Shown: piece after piece, positions 17,689 to 23,765 of the stretch
How positions within the stretch are numbered: position 1 is the stretch's first letter
How the letters are laid out: every line of letters begins with the position of its first letter
Assembly (NCBI GenBank): GCA_016292255.1
Contig: JAEEZZ010000145.1
Coordinates: forward strand, 1-35,549
DNA: 35,549 nt
Origin: Oscillospiraceae bacterium
GTDB lineage: Bacteria > Bacillota > Clostridia > Oscillospirales > Oscillospiraceae
Reading direction: 5' to 3'
Program-made: the position numbers and the translations under genes
The notes under the pieces: model-generated
What the model was told of the DNA's origin: nothing
The model's database searches: none
What the model saw: the letters and a program-made list of their open reading frames with translations, nothing else

Positions 17689-17841
17689 ATGGAAATGCGT
17701 CTTTCCCCCAAAGGAAGTGGGGGCTGTTTAGACATTCTCTCCCGTTTGCTCAAAAATCAGATATTTCGGCCCAGATGCCTATTCCCTCCGGCCCCCACGG
17801 GCGCTATACTTGCATCGAAGAACGAAAAGGGGGCACAACTC

Positions 17842-18432
17842 ATGCATACTCGTTCCACAACGCCCATGTGGGCCGCGAAGGTGGGCTATCTGCTCAGCGC
17901 GGCCGCGCTGATCGCCCTGGGCGGCCGGATGCTCTTTTCCCCACAGATCGCCGCCGAGGCCTTCGTGACGCTGCTGGGCATTCTGACCGCGGTGTTCGGC
18001 GCGGTGAAGCTTCTGGGCTATTTTTCCAAGGACCTCTACCGTCTGGCCTTTGAGCAGGATCTGCACGGCGGGATCCTGCTGCTCCTGCTGGGCGGGATGC
18101 TTCTGATCCGGCCCGAGACCGGCACCGTGTTCTTCTGCGTTGTGTTCGGCTGCCTGATCGTGCTGGACGGGATCCTGAAGCTCCAGATCGCCCAGGAATC
18201 CAGGCGCTTTGGCATCCGCAGCTGGTGGCTGCTGGCAGCAGAGGGCGCGCTGGCCGCTGTGCTCGGCGCGCTGCTGATCTTCCGGCCCTTCGAGAGCGCC
18301 GCCGCGCTGACGGTGCTGTTCGGGCTGAGCCTGCTCTGCGAGGGGCTGCTCAATCTCAGCGTCGCGCTGACCACGGTGAAGATCGTAAAAAATCAGCTCC
18401 CGGACGAGCCTGGGGACGGAAAGGGACGGTAA
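17842..18432 (+). CDS. DUF308/HdeD-like membrane protein
   Basis: This 196-residue protein has six closely packed hydrophobic segments in three pairs (AAKVGYLLSAAALIALGG, AFVTLLGILTAVFGAVKLL, GGILLLLLGGMLLIRPETG, VFGCLIVLDGILKLQIA and so on). The glycine-rich hairpins and RPETG/RPFES turns are typical of the DUF308 (HdeD) family. Family members are linked to acid resistance in enterics but have no set role in Clostridia. The start at 17842 follows AAGGGGG. It is the only plus-strand gene between recG and rpmB. No strong promoter is obvious; TATACT at about 17806 could be a -10. A heptamer-armed element begins 21 bases after the stop. Confidence 0.82.
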   Translation: MHTRSTTPMWAAKVGYLLSAAALIALGGRMLFSPQIAAEAFVTLLGILTAVFGAVKLLGYFSKDLYRLAFEQDLHGGILLLLLGGMLLIRPETGTVFFCVVFGCLIVLDGILKLQIAQESRRFGIRSWWLLAAEGALAAVLGALLIFRPFESAAALTVLFGLSLLCEGLLNLSVALTTVKIVKNQLPDEPGDGKGR

Positions 18433-18453
18433 GCCCGTCCCAGCGTGTCAAAA

Positions 18454-18680
18454 AAGTTGAAAGTTGAAAATTGAGAATTGAAAGTTGTGGTATCGTTCAA
18501 ATTGCCATTTGACCGATGAGAAGAAAAGTGGAGAATTCCAGCTCAATTATCCCTTTTGTTGTGTATCTCAGGTCAAAAAAGCGGAAAGAGCCTGTTTCGC
18601 AGCTTAGATTTCCTTTTTTTAAATGGCAATTTAAAAAACCCCTTCATTTTCAACTTTCAACTTTCAATTCTCAATTCTAC
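18454..18680. mobile_element. Heptamer-armed inverted-repeat element downstream of the DUF308 gene
   Basis: The left arm (18454-18488) is a run of AGTTGAA, AATTGAG and AATTGAA units. The right arm (18647-18680) is its inverted copy. A second inverted pair further in, AAATTGCCATTT (18499-18510) against AAATGGCAATTT (18621-18632), ties the arms to one element of about 227 bases. The interior carries no convincing reading frame. It fills most of the 388-base gap between the DUF308 gene and rpmB. Confidence 0.8.
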
Positions 18681-18746
18681 CTGCATCCGGGAAAAATGAA
18701 TGCGGGAAGCTCTTTGACAGTCTGGGACAGGAACCCCGTCCCTTTT

Positions 18747-18780
18747 CCTTTTGGCACGAAAAACCTTTTGGCACGAAAAA
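18747..18780. repeat. Perfect 17-base tandem duplication
   Basis: CCTTTTGGCACGAAAAA occurs at 18747-18763 and again at 18764-18780. The second copy supplies the A run that forms the T tract of the rpmB terminator on the minus strand. Confidence 0.85.
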
Positions 18781-18803
18781 AGCAGTGTGCTCTCGCACAC
18801 TGC
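18775..18803 (-). terminator. Terminator of rpmB
   Basis: GCAGTGTGC and GCACACTGC form a 9-pair stem with a 4-base loop (18782-18803), followed on the minus strand by TTTTTT. Confidence 0.9.
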
Positions 18804-18820
18804 TGATTTCTGCATCGTTA

Positions 18821-19009
18821 TCAGATAGCCCGCTCAACCTTGTTGGAGCGGAGACATCTCGTACAAACGTATACATGGCGGGGAGTACCGTCGACGATCG
18901 CCTTGACGCGCTTGACATTGGGCTTCCACATTCTGTTGGCACGTCTGTGGGAGTGGGAGACCTTGATACCGAAAGTCACGCCCTTGCCGCAAATATCGCA
19001 CTTAGCCAT
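18821..19009 (-). CDS. rpmB: Large-subunit ribosomal protein bL28
   Basis: This 62-residue protein of the 50S subunit begins MAKCDICGKGVTFG and contains SHSHRRANRMWKPNVK, the family signature. It is the zinc-binding (C+) form, with four cysteines in two CxxC pairs (CDIC and CTRC). In many bacteria a C- form replaces this under zinc shortage; no second copy is in the window. The start at 19009 follows GGAGGT by 7 bases. It is a single gene with its own promoter and terminator. Confidence 0.96.
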   Translation of the reverse strand: MAKCDICGKGVTFGIKVSHSHRRANRMWKPNVKRVKAIVDGTPRHVYVCTRCLRSNKVERAI

Positions 19010-19073
19010 CAGCTGCACCTCCAATCCATCGGTGATATTACGCAAACGGGTTGCGCTTAACGCATCGGGCTAT

Positions 19074-19102
19074 ATGATAGCAGATGAAAGCGAAAAAAGC
19101 AA
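19074..19102 (-). promoter_or_regulatory. Promoter of rpmB
   Basis: TTGCTT (19097-19102), a 17-base spacer and TATCAT (19074-19079) on the minus strand. Confidence 0.6.
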
Positions 19103-19139
19103 GAGGAAATTACATTTTTTTCAAAATTTTTTCTAAGTC

Positions 19140-19168
19140 TTGTCTTGAGCCTCCGAATTTGGTATAAT
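19140..19168 (+). promoter_or_regulatory. Promoter of hprK
   Basis: TTGTCT (19140-19145), a 17-base spacer and TATAAT (19163-19168), with a TGG extension before the -10. Confidence 0.75.
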
Positions 19169-19219
19169 AATAGGTACGGCGCGCGGTGCGCACCACATTA
19201 TTTTTCACGGAGGACGGCC

Positions 19220-20155
19220 ATGAACAATCGAAGCGTTCCGCTCAGACAGCTGGTGGAGGAATTCAAGCTCTCCATCGCCTACCAGTCCACGGACTACGAC
19301 ACGATCTGCGTGGAGGTGGACGAGGTCTCCCGCCCCGGTCTGCCCCTGACCGGCTTTTTTGAACACTTTGAGCGTCTGCGCGTGGAGGTGCTCGGCTACG
19401 TGGAGATGACCTTTCTGGAGGATCAGACGCCGGAAAAGCGCCTGGAGATCTTTGACCGGCTCTTTGCCTACCGGATCCCCGCGCTGGTGATCTCCCGGGG
19501 GCAGCAGCCCCATCCCGAGTGCATCGACATGGCAAAAAAGCACAACATCACCATCCTGCTGGCCCAGGAGACCACCTCCTACGTGATTTCCAATCTGATC
19601 TCCTATCTGAAAAGCGCCCTGGCCCCCCGCATCACCCGCCACGGCGTGCTGATGGAGGTCTACGGCGAGGGCATCTTCATCACCGGCGAAAGCGGCATCG
19701 GCAAATCCGAGACCGCCGTGGAGCTGCTCAAGCGCGGCCACCGGCTGATCGCCGACGACGCCGTGGTGCTGAAAATGACCTCCTCCTCCCAGCTCACCGG
19801 CAGCGCCCCCAGCCTGATCCGCAACTACATCGAGCTGCGGGGCATCGGCGTCATCAACGTGGCGAACCTCTTCGGCATGGGCGCTGTCAAGGAAGAAGCG
19901 GTGGTCAACCTGGTGGTGAACATCGTGCCCTGGGAGGCCGGCAAGCACTACGACCGCATGGGTCTGGAGGATCAGACCGTGGATCTGCTGGGGGTGAAGC
20001 TCCCCTGTGTGACCATCCCCGTCAGCCCCGGGCGGAATCTGGCTGTGATCCTGGAGGTGGCCGCCATGAACAACCGCCAAAAGCGCCTGGGCTACAACGC
20101 GGCGCTGGAGCTGAGCCAGCAGCTGGACCGGCACTTCGATCATATCTCCAGATAA
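19220..20155 (+). CDS. hprK: HPr kinase/phosphorylase
   Basis: This 311-residue enzyme phosphorylates Ser46 of HPr, and removes that phosphate, linking sugar uptake to carbon catabolite repression in Firmicutes. The P-loop GESGIGKS is at 156-163, the conserved His is in RHGVL at 141, and Asp179-Asp180 follow in LIADDAVV. The family signature ELRGIGVINVANLFGMGAV is near 203-221. Length is normal. The ATG at 19220 follows GGAGGA. Its partner HPr is not in the window. Many genomes follow hprK with lgt; here the next gene is rpsF with its own promoter, and the only Lgt-like gene in the window is at 26338, beside a zinc-ribbon gene. Confidence 0.97.
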   Translation: MNNRSVPLRQLVEEFKLSIAYQSTDYDTICVEVDEVSRPGLPLTGFFEHFERLRVEVLGYVEMTFLEDQTPEKRLEIFDRLFAYRIPALVISRGQQPHPECIDMAKKHNITILLAQETTSYVISNLISYLKSALAPRITRHGVLMEVYGEGIFITGESGIGKSETAVELLKRGHRLIADDAVVLKMTSSSQLTGSAPSLIRNYIELRGIGVINVANLFGMGAVKEEAVVNLVVNIVPWEAGKHYDRMGLEDQTVDLLGVKLPCVTIPVSPGRNLAVILEVAAMNNRQKRLGYNAALELSQQLDRHFDHISR

Positions 20156-20189
20156 CCGCAGAAAATCTCCCGATCAACGCAGAAAACAC

Positions 20190-20218
20190 TTGACAATCGT
20201 CGGGTTTTCGTGTAGTAT
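20190..20218 (+). promoter_or_regulatory. Promoter of the rpsF-ssb-rpsR operon
   Basis: TTGACA (20190-20195), a 17-base spacer and TAGTAT (20213-20218), 83 bases before rpsF. Confidence 0.75.
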
Positions 20219-20221
20219 ATA

Positions 20222-20290
20222 TCAGCCTGCGAGCTGCAGGCAAAATCCCCTTGCCGCTGAGGGATTCAGCGGCCGAAAGACCAAAAGGAG
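20222..20290 (+). promoter_or_regulatory. Structured leader of rpsF, candidate S6:S18 autoregulatory site
   Basis: Two perfect hairpins are visible: GCCTGC/GCAGGC (20225-20241) and CCGCTGA/TCAGCGG (20254-20272), followed by CCGAAAGACC before the ribosome binding site. Leaders of this operon are known to bind the S6:S18 complex in several bacteria. That this one does so is inferred from position and structure only. Confidence 0.4.
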
Positions 20291-20300
20291 GTGCAAACAA

Positions 20301-20597
20301 ATGGCAAAGATTTCCGCGAAGTACGAGGTTCTTTACATCATCGATCCCGATCTGGGCGAAGAAGGTATTGCAGCGCTCGTGGAGAAATTCAAGGCATTGG
20401 TTGAGGCAGAGGGTACCCTGACCAACATTGAGGAGTGGGGCAAGCGTCGGCTGGCCTACCTCATCAACGACAAGCCCGAGGGCTACTACGTTCTCATGAA
20501 CATCGAGAGCAAGCCCGAGCTTCCCGCTGAGCTCGACCGCGTGTTCAAGATCACCGAAGGCATCATGCGTTCTCTGATCACTGTTGTAGAGGAGTAA
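20301..20597 (+). CDS. rpsF: Small-subunit ribosomal protein bS6
   Basis: This 98-residue protein of the 30S platform pairs with bS18. Conserved parts are YEVLYIIDPDLGEE at the N-terminus, WGKRRLAYLINDKPEGYYVLMN in the middle, and FKITEGIMRSLI. The start at 20301 follows AAGGAGGTG. It is first in the classical rpsF-ssb-rpsR order, and its stop is only 8 bases before ssb, so translation is probably coupled. Confidence 0.97.
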   Translation: MAKISAKYEVLYIIDPDLGEEGIAALVEKFKALVEAEGTLTNIEEWGKRRLAYLINDKPEGYYVLMNIESKPELPAELDRVFKITEGIMRSLITVVEE

Positions 20598-20605
20598 GAT
20601 ATCGG

Positions 20606-21154
20606 ATGCTCAATCACATCGTTCTCATGGGTCGTCTGACCCGTGACCCGGAGCTCCGGCGCACCCAGTCCGGCGTTCCCGTTGTGTCCTTCTCTCTGGC
20701 GGTGGACCACGACGTCCCCAACAAAGAGACCGGCGAGCGTGGCGTGGACTTCATCGACATCGTCGCCTGGCGGCAGACCGCGGAGTTCGTCAACAAGTTC
20801 TTCTCCAAGGGCCGCATGGCAGTCGTCTCCGGGCGGCTTCAGATCCGCAGCTGGACGGACAACACCGGCAACAAGCGCCGCGCCGCTGAGGTCGTAGCAG
20901 ACAACGTCTACTTCGGCGATTCCAAGCGCGACGGCGACGGCACCGGCTCCTACAACGGCAGCAGCTATGCCGGCGGCAACAACAGCAATTATGCCGGCGG
21001 CAACGGCAATTTCGCCGGCGGCAGCAACAACGGCTATGGTTACAACAATGGCCGACCCTACAACGACAGCTACAACGCCCCCGCGGCTCCGGCCGCCCCC
21101 GCAGCGTCTGATTTTGCGATGCTGGAGGACGAAGACAGTGAACTGCCGTTCTGA
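20606..21154 (+). CDS. ssb: Single-stranded DNA-binding protein
   Basis: This 182-residue protein coats single-stranded DNA in replication and repair. The N-terminal OB fold (about residues 1-105) begins MLNHIVLMGRLTRDPELRRT and contains SFSLAVDH and FIDIVAWRQTAEFVNKFF. A long Gly/Asn/Tyr-rich disordered linker follows, and the acidic tail ends DSELPF, the partner-docking tip typical of SSB. The linker contains repeated YAGGN-type units. The ribosome binding site lies inside the 3' end of rpsF (GAGGAG). Confidence 0.97.
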   Translation: MLNHIVLMGRLTRDPELRRTQSGVPVVSFSLAVDHDVPNKETGERGVDFIDIVAWRQTAEFVNKFFSKGRMAVVSGRLQIRSWTDNTGNKRRAAEVVADNVYFGDSKRDGDGTGSYNGSSYAGGNNSNYAGGNGNFAGGSNNGYGYNNGRPYNDSYNAPAAPAAPAASDFAMLEDEDSELPF

Positions 21155-21203
21155 TTTGAATTTTTCCGCAAGACTGAAATACTGAAAGAAGGAGGATCCT
21201 CTC

Positions 21204-21440
21204 ATGGCGAATGAAACCAGAGTCAGACCCCACAAGCGCAAGAAGGTTTGCCTGTTCTGCGTGGATAAGGTCACCAGCATTGACTATAAGGACACCGCGA
21301 AGCTGAAGCGCTTCACTTCCGAGCGCGGCAAGATCCTGCCCCGCCGTACCACCGGCACCTGCGCTGCACATCAGCGTCAGCTCACCGTGGCCATCAAGCG
21401 CGCCCGTCAGATCGCTCTGCTCCCCTACGTGGAAGACTGA
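21204..21440 (+). CDS. rpsR: Small-subunit ribosomal protein bS18
   Basis: This 78-residue 30S protein, the partner of bS6, contains [21 protein letters not shown] and the conserved end [11 protein letters not shown]. The N-terminal CxxC is a zinc-type remnant common in Firmicutes S18. AAGGAGG precedes the ATG. It is last in the operon, directly followed by a strong terminator. Confidence 0.97.
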   Translation: MANETRVRPHKRKKVCLFCVDKVTSIDYKDTAKLKRFTSERGKILPRRTTGTCAAHQRQLTVAIKRARQIALLPYVED

Positions 21441-21452
21441 TCCAAACTGCCA

Positions 21453-21487
21453 ACCGCCTTCGGCAAGCCTGCCGGAGGCGGTTTTTT
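21453..21487 (+). terminator. Terminator of the rpsF-ssb-rpsR operon
   Basis: ACCGCCTTCGGCA pairs with TGCCGGAGGCGGT, with one mismatch, followed by TTTTTT. Confidence 0.9.
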
Positions 21488-21540
21488 CGCAAAAAACATC
21501 GGAGCCTGCCCCATGGGCGGCTCCGATGCTTTTTTCATTG

Positions 21541-22338
21541 TTACGGCGTCTCCACGCGGATATCGCCGCTGACGGTCTCCACCCGGCAGGGATCTGCGGC
21601 GGCGCGGTTGTTGGGGACGGTCACCTCGCCGGAGGTGGTGGAGGTGCTGACGGCCTTCTCCGTCAGCAGCGTCGCCGTCACGTCGCCGCTGATGGTCTCC
21701 AGATCCAGCTGCCCTGCGTCGCAGGCCTCCAGAACGATCTCGCCGCTGGTGGCTTCGCAGCGGATCTCGCCCGCAGTCACCCGAACCAGGTGCTGGTCAC
21801 CGGAGACGCTGGACAGGGTGAGCAGATCGGGGCTCATTTCGGAAACGCTGATATTACCGCTGACCGTTTCCAGCTCCAGCTTTTCCGCCGAAAGGCCGGG
21901 CTTCAGGCTGAGCTCGCCGCTGACCGTCTGCACGTTGACGGTCTGATAGACCGCCTCGGGCAGGTAAATCGTGGTGGTCCCCAGGTCTCCGCCCACGGAG
22001 CCGATGGAGATCAGCCCCAGGTTTTTCTTGGTCCTGCGCTCCAGGGTGAGGGTGCCGTTCTTCACATAGATCTCCAGGGGCTCCCGCTCCGTCTGGGAAT
22101 AGACGATCCTGCATACCCCGTCCTCGGCGGCCCGGAGCTCCACGTCCGCGGAGATCTCGTCGATCACGATCCGGTCAAAGGCCTCCTCGACGACCTGTTC
22201 CTTCTGCTCCGCCTTCTCAAAGGCCTTTGCCGTGGGCAGGAAGCTGCCGCTTCTGGACGCCCCCACGACCCAAAGGCCGATGCCCACCACCAGCAGCACA
22301 GAGGCTGCAAATACCGTAATTCTCAATGCCTTGCTCAT
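21541..22338 (-). CDS. DUF4097-type beta-helix envelope protein
   Basis: This 265-residue protein has one N-terminal membrane segment (ITVFAASVLLVVGIGLWVVG). A repetitive beta-rich domain follows, in which the phrase V/I-SGD/E/N-hydrophobic recurs about every 17-22 residues (TVSGELSL, TVSGNISV, SVSGDQHL, TSGEIVLE, TISGDVTA, TSGEVTV, TVSGDIRV). This is the DUF4097 pattern, a probable beta-solenoid outside the membrane. It is last in the padR-DUF1700-DUF4097 operon, and its ATG overlaps the previous stop by 4 bases. The function of the family is unknown. The start at 22338 follows GGGGGAG. Confidence 0.85.
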   Translation of the reverse strand: MSKALRITVFAASVLLVVGIGLWVVGASRSGSFLPTAKAFEKAEQKEQVVEEAFDRIVIDEISADVELRAAEDGVCRIVYSQTEREPLEIYVKNGTLTLERRTKKNLGLISIGSVGGDLGTTTIYLPEAVYQTVNVQTVSGELSLKPGLSAEKLELETVSGNISVSEMSPDLLTLSSVSGDQHLVRVTAGEIRCEATSGEIVLEACDAGQLDLETISGDVTATLLTEKAVSTSTTSGEVTVPNNRAAADPCRVETVSGDIRVETP

Positions 22339-22922
22339 ACGATCTCCCCCATTCTGTTCTGTTCCGATCTTTTCAGAAAGCATTTCCGGACCAGCGCGGA
22401 AATGCCCTTCGCACAGCGAACGCCAAGGCCCCATCCGGCAATCCCCAGCAGGGTGCCCAGGCCGATCAGGGTCATGACGATCCCCGCGATCATCAGCGGG
22501 TCGCCCTCTCCGTAAAGCACCACGGCAACGCTGCTGATGGCCACGGCAACGCCGGTGACCAGCACGGCGAACAGCACCGCGAACACCGTAACGATAAGGC
22601 TGAAGCCCACCGCGCAGGCCGCGATCATCAGCGGCAGCCACACCGGCGCGCCCAGGATCAGCAGGGCGAGCTCCCAGCCCCGCAGGCTGCGCTTGGGCCG
22701 GACCCGCTCCTTCACCAGGGTGGTCAGCGGGACCTCGTCCAGGATCTGCCGGGCGATCTCCTCCGGGCTTCCCAGCTCCGCGATGGCCTCCTCCTCCGAG
22801 GCGCCGTCCTCCATGCGGTCGAGGATCATGCCGCGGTAGTCCTCCACGCAGCGCTCCCGCTCCGCCTCAGGCAGGGCCTGGAGCCGCAGGCGCAGCGTCT
22901 GCAAAAAAATCTCTTGATTCAT
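22335..22922 (-). CDS. DUF1700/HAAS-domain membrane protein
   Basis: This 195-residue protein starts with a helical HAAS-type domain (residues 1-70: LRLRLQALPEAERERCVEDY, then EEEAIAELGSPEEIARQIL). Several membrane helices (LALLILGAPVWLPLMIAA and following) and a basic tail come next. HAAS domains often interact with PadR-type regulators, and this gene directly follows padR with a 4-base overlap (22919-22922), so it may modulate that regulator at the membrane. It also overlaps the DUF4097 start by 4 bases, so the three genes are translationally coupled. Confidence 0.87.
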   Translation of the reverse strand: MNQEIFLQTLRLRLQALPEAERERCVEDYRGMILDRMEDGASEEEAIAELGSPEEIARQILDEVPLTTLVKERVRPKRSLRGWELALLILGAPVWLPLMIAACAVGFSLIVTVFAVLFAVLVTGVAVAISSVAVVLYGEGDPLMIAGIVMTLIGLGTLLGIAGWGLGVRCAKGISALVRKCFLKRSEQNRMGEIV

Positions 22923-23236
22923 TCCGAAATCCCCCTGTTCACAATATAATCGTGGATCGCCTGCAGCTCCTTCCAATCTGTGAGGAACTGCGACAGTCGC
23001 TGTCGCCCTTGGGGCGTGATGTGGTAATACTTTCGGAGTCTGCCGTTGTGCTCCGCCGAGCGTACGCTCAGGCAGTCAGCCGACTCCAATCGCCGCAGGA
23101 TCGGATACAGCGTGGACTCTGAGAGTTCCACATAGGGCTGCATATCCTTGATGATCTGGTAGCCGTAGGAGTCCTCCTGCTCGATGGCGGCAAGCACGCA
23201 AACGTCGAGCAGACCGCGTTTCAGTTGAACGTCCAT
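22919..23236 (-). CDS. PadR-family transcriptional regulator
   Basis: This 105-residue winged-helix protein has the PadR signature: LLDVCVLAAIEQEDSYGYQI, then SESTLYPILRRLE (recognition helix) and YYHITPQGRQRL (wing). It is the short PadR type without a long C-terminal domain. The start at 23236 is preferred over an ATG 12 codons earlier because AGGGGG is properly spaced. It heads an operon with DUF1700 and DUF4097 genes and probably represses its own promoter through the inverted repeats overlapping the -10. The inducer is unknown. Confidence 0.92.
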   Translation of the reverse strand: MDVQLKRGLLDVCVLAAIEQEDSYGYQIIKDMQPYVELSESTLYPILRRLESADCLSVRSAEHNGRLRKYYHITPQGRQRLSQFLTDWKELQAIHDYIVNRGISE

Positions 23237-23258
23237 GTTCGATACCCCCTTACGCGTT

Positions 23259-23289
23259 ATACTATACGTCACACAGTATGATATGTCAA
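23259..23289 (-). promoter_or_regulatory. padR operon promoter with candidate PadR operator
   Basis: TTGACA (23284-23289), a 17-base spacer and TATAGT (23261-23266) on the minus strand. Overlapping inverted repeats ATACT (23259-23263)/AGTAT (23275-23279) and ATAC (23264-23267)/GTAT (23276-23279) cover the -10 and the spacer. PadR-family proteins typically bind ATAC/GTAT-type dyads at their own promoter. Confidence 0.7.
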
Positions 23290-23370
23290 GTAGTATTTTT
23301 CATTTTTTATGTTAGTTGCAATTTGGGGACCCGGAAAACACAATCACACGATGCGCTGTTCGTACCGGGC

Positions 23371-23577
23371 AATAGGCACCAGGCATCAGGCATCAGGCAC
23401 CGCTTATAGAGGACAGCGCCATCGAAGCCCCACACCCCGTTCGATGGTGCTTTCATATCAGAGGTAATCCAAATAGTGTAATCGCTCAGTATGATCGCAG
23501 TGACCGCTGAACAGTTTCCGAACGGGGCAAATACCCACAGGAACAGACGCAGTTGCAGGCGGTGCCTGATGCCTGAA
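23371..23577. mobile_element. Heptamer-armed inverted-repeat element in the 528-base gap before the giant zinc-ribbon gene
   Basis: The left arm has units GGCACCA, GGCATCA, GGCATCA and GGCACCG (23375-23402). The right arm (23560-23577) reads CGGTGCC, TGATGCC and TGA, its inverted copy. Inside, CCATCGAA (23419-23426) pairs with TTCGATGG (23440-23447). No coding potential is seen. The rest of the gap holds only the two flanking promoters. Confidence 0.7.
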
Positions 23578-23707
23578 CTCGAAGAGTCACGGAGTATGCC
23601 TATTCACTGATGCCTCCGTCGGCGTAATTGTTTTTTTGATTAACAAGTCTCACTTTGCGACTAATGCCAAAATTTTTTCGTCACGCCCTCCGGAGTGCCT
23701 GGGTATC

Positions 23708-23737
23708 TTGACATTTTCCCTTGCTTTCCTATATAAT
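23708..23737 (+). promoter_or_regulatory. Perfect-consensus SigmaA promoter of the giant zinc-ribbon gene
   Basis: TTGACA (23708-23713) and TATAAT (23732-23737) with an 18-base spacer, 28 bases before the start codon. Confidence 0.82.
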
Positions 23738-23765
23738 GAAACTACCATGAAAGGAGGAATGAGCT

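Noticed and set aside
23371-23402. Possible CRISPR array
   Set aside because: Units are 7 bases, contiguous and degenerate, with no spacers and no cas genes nearby.
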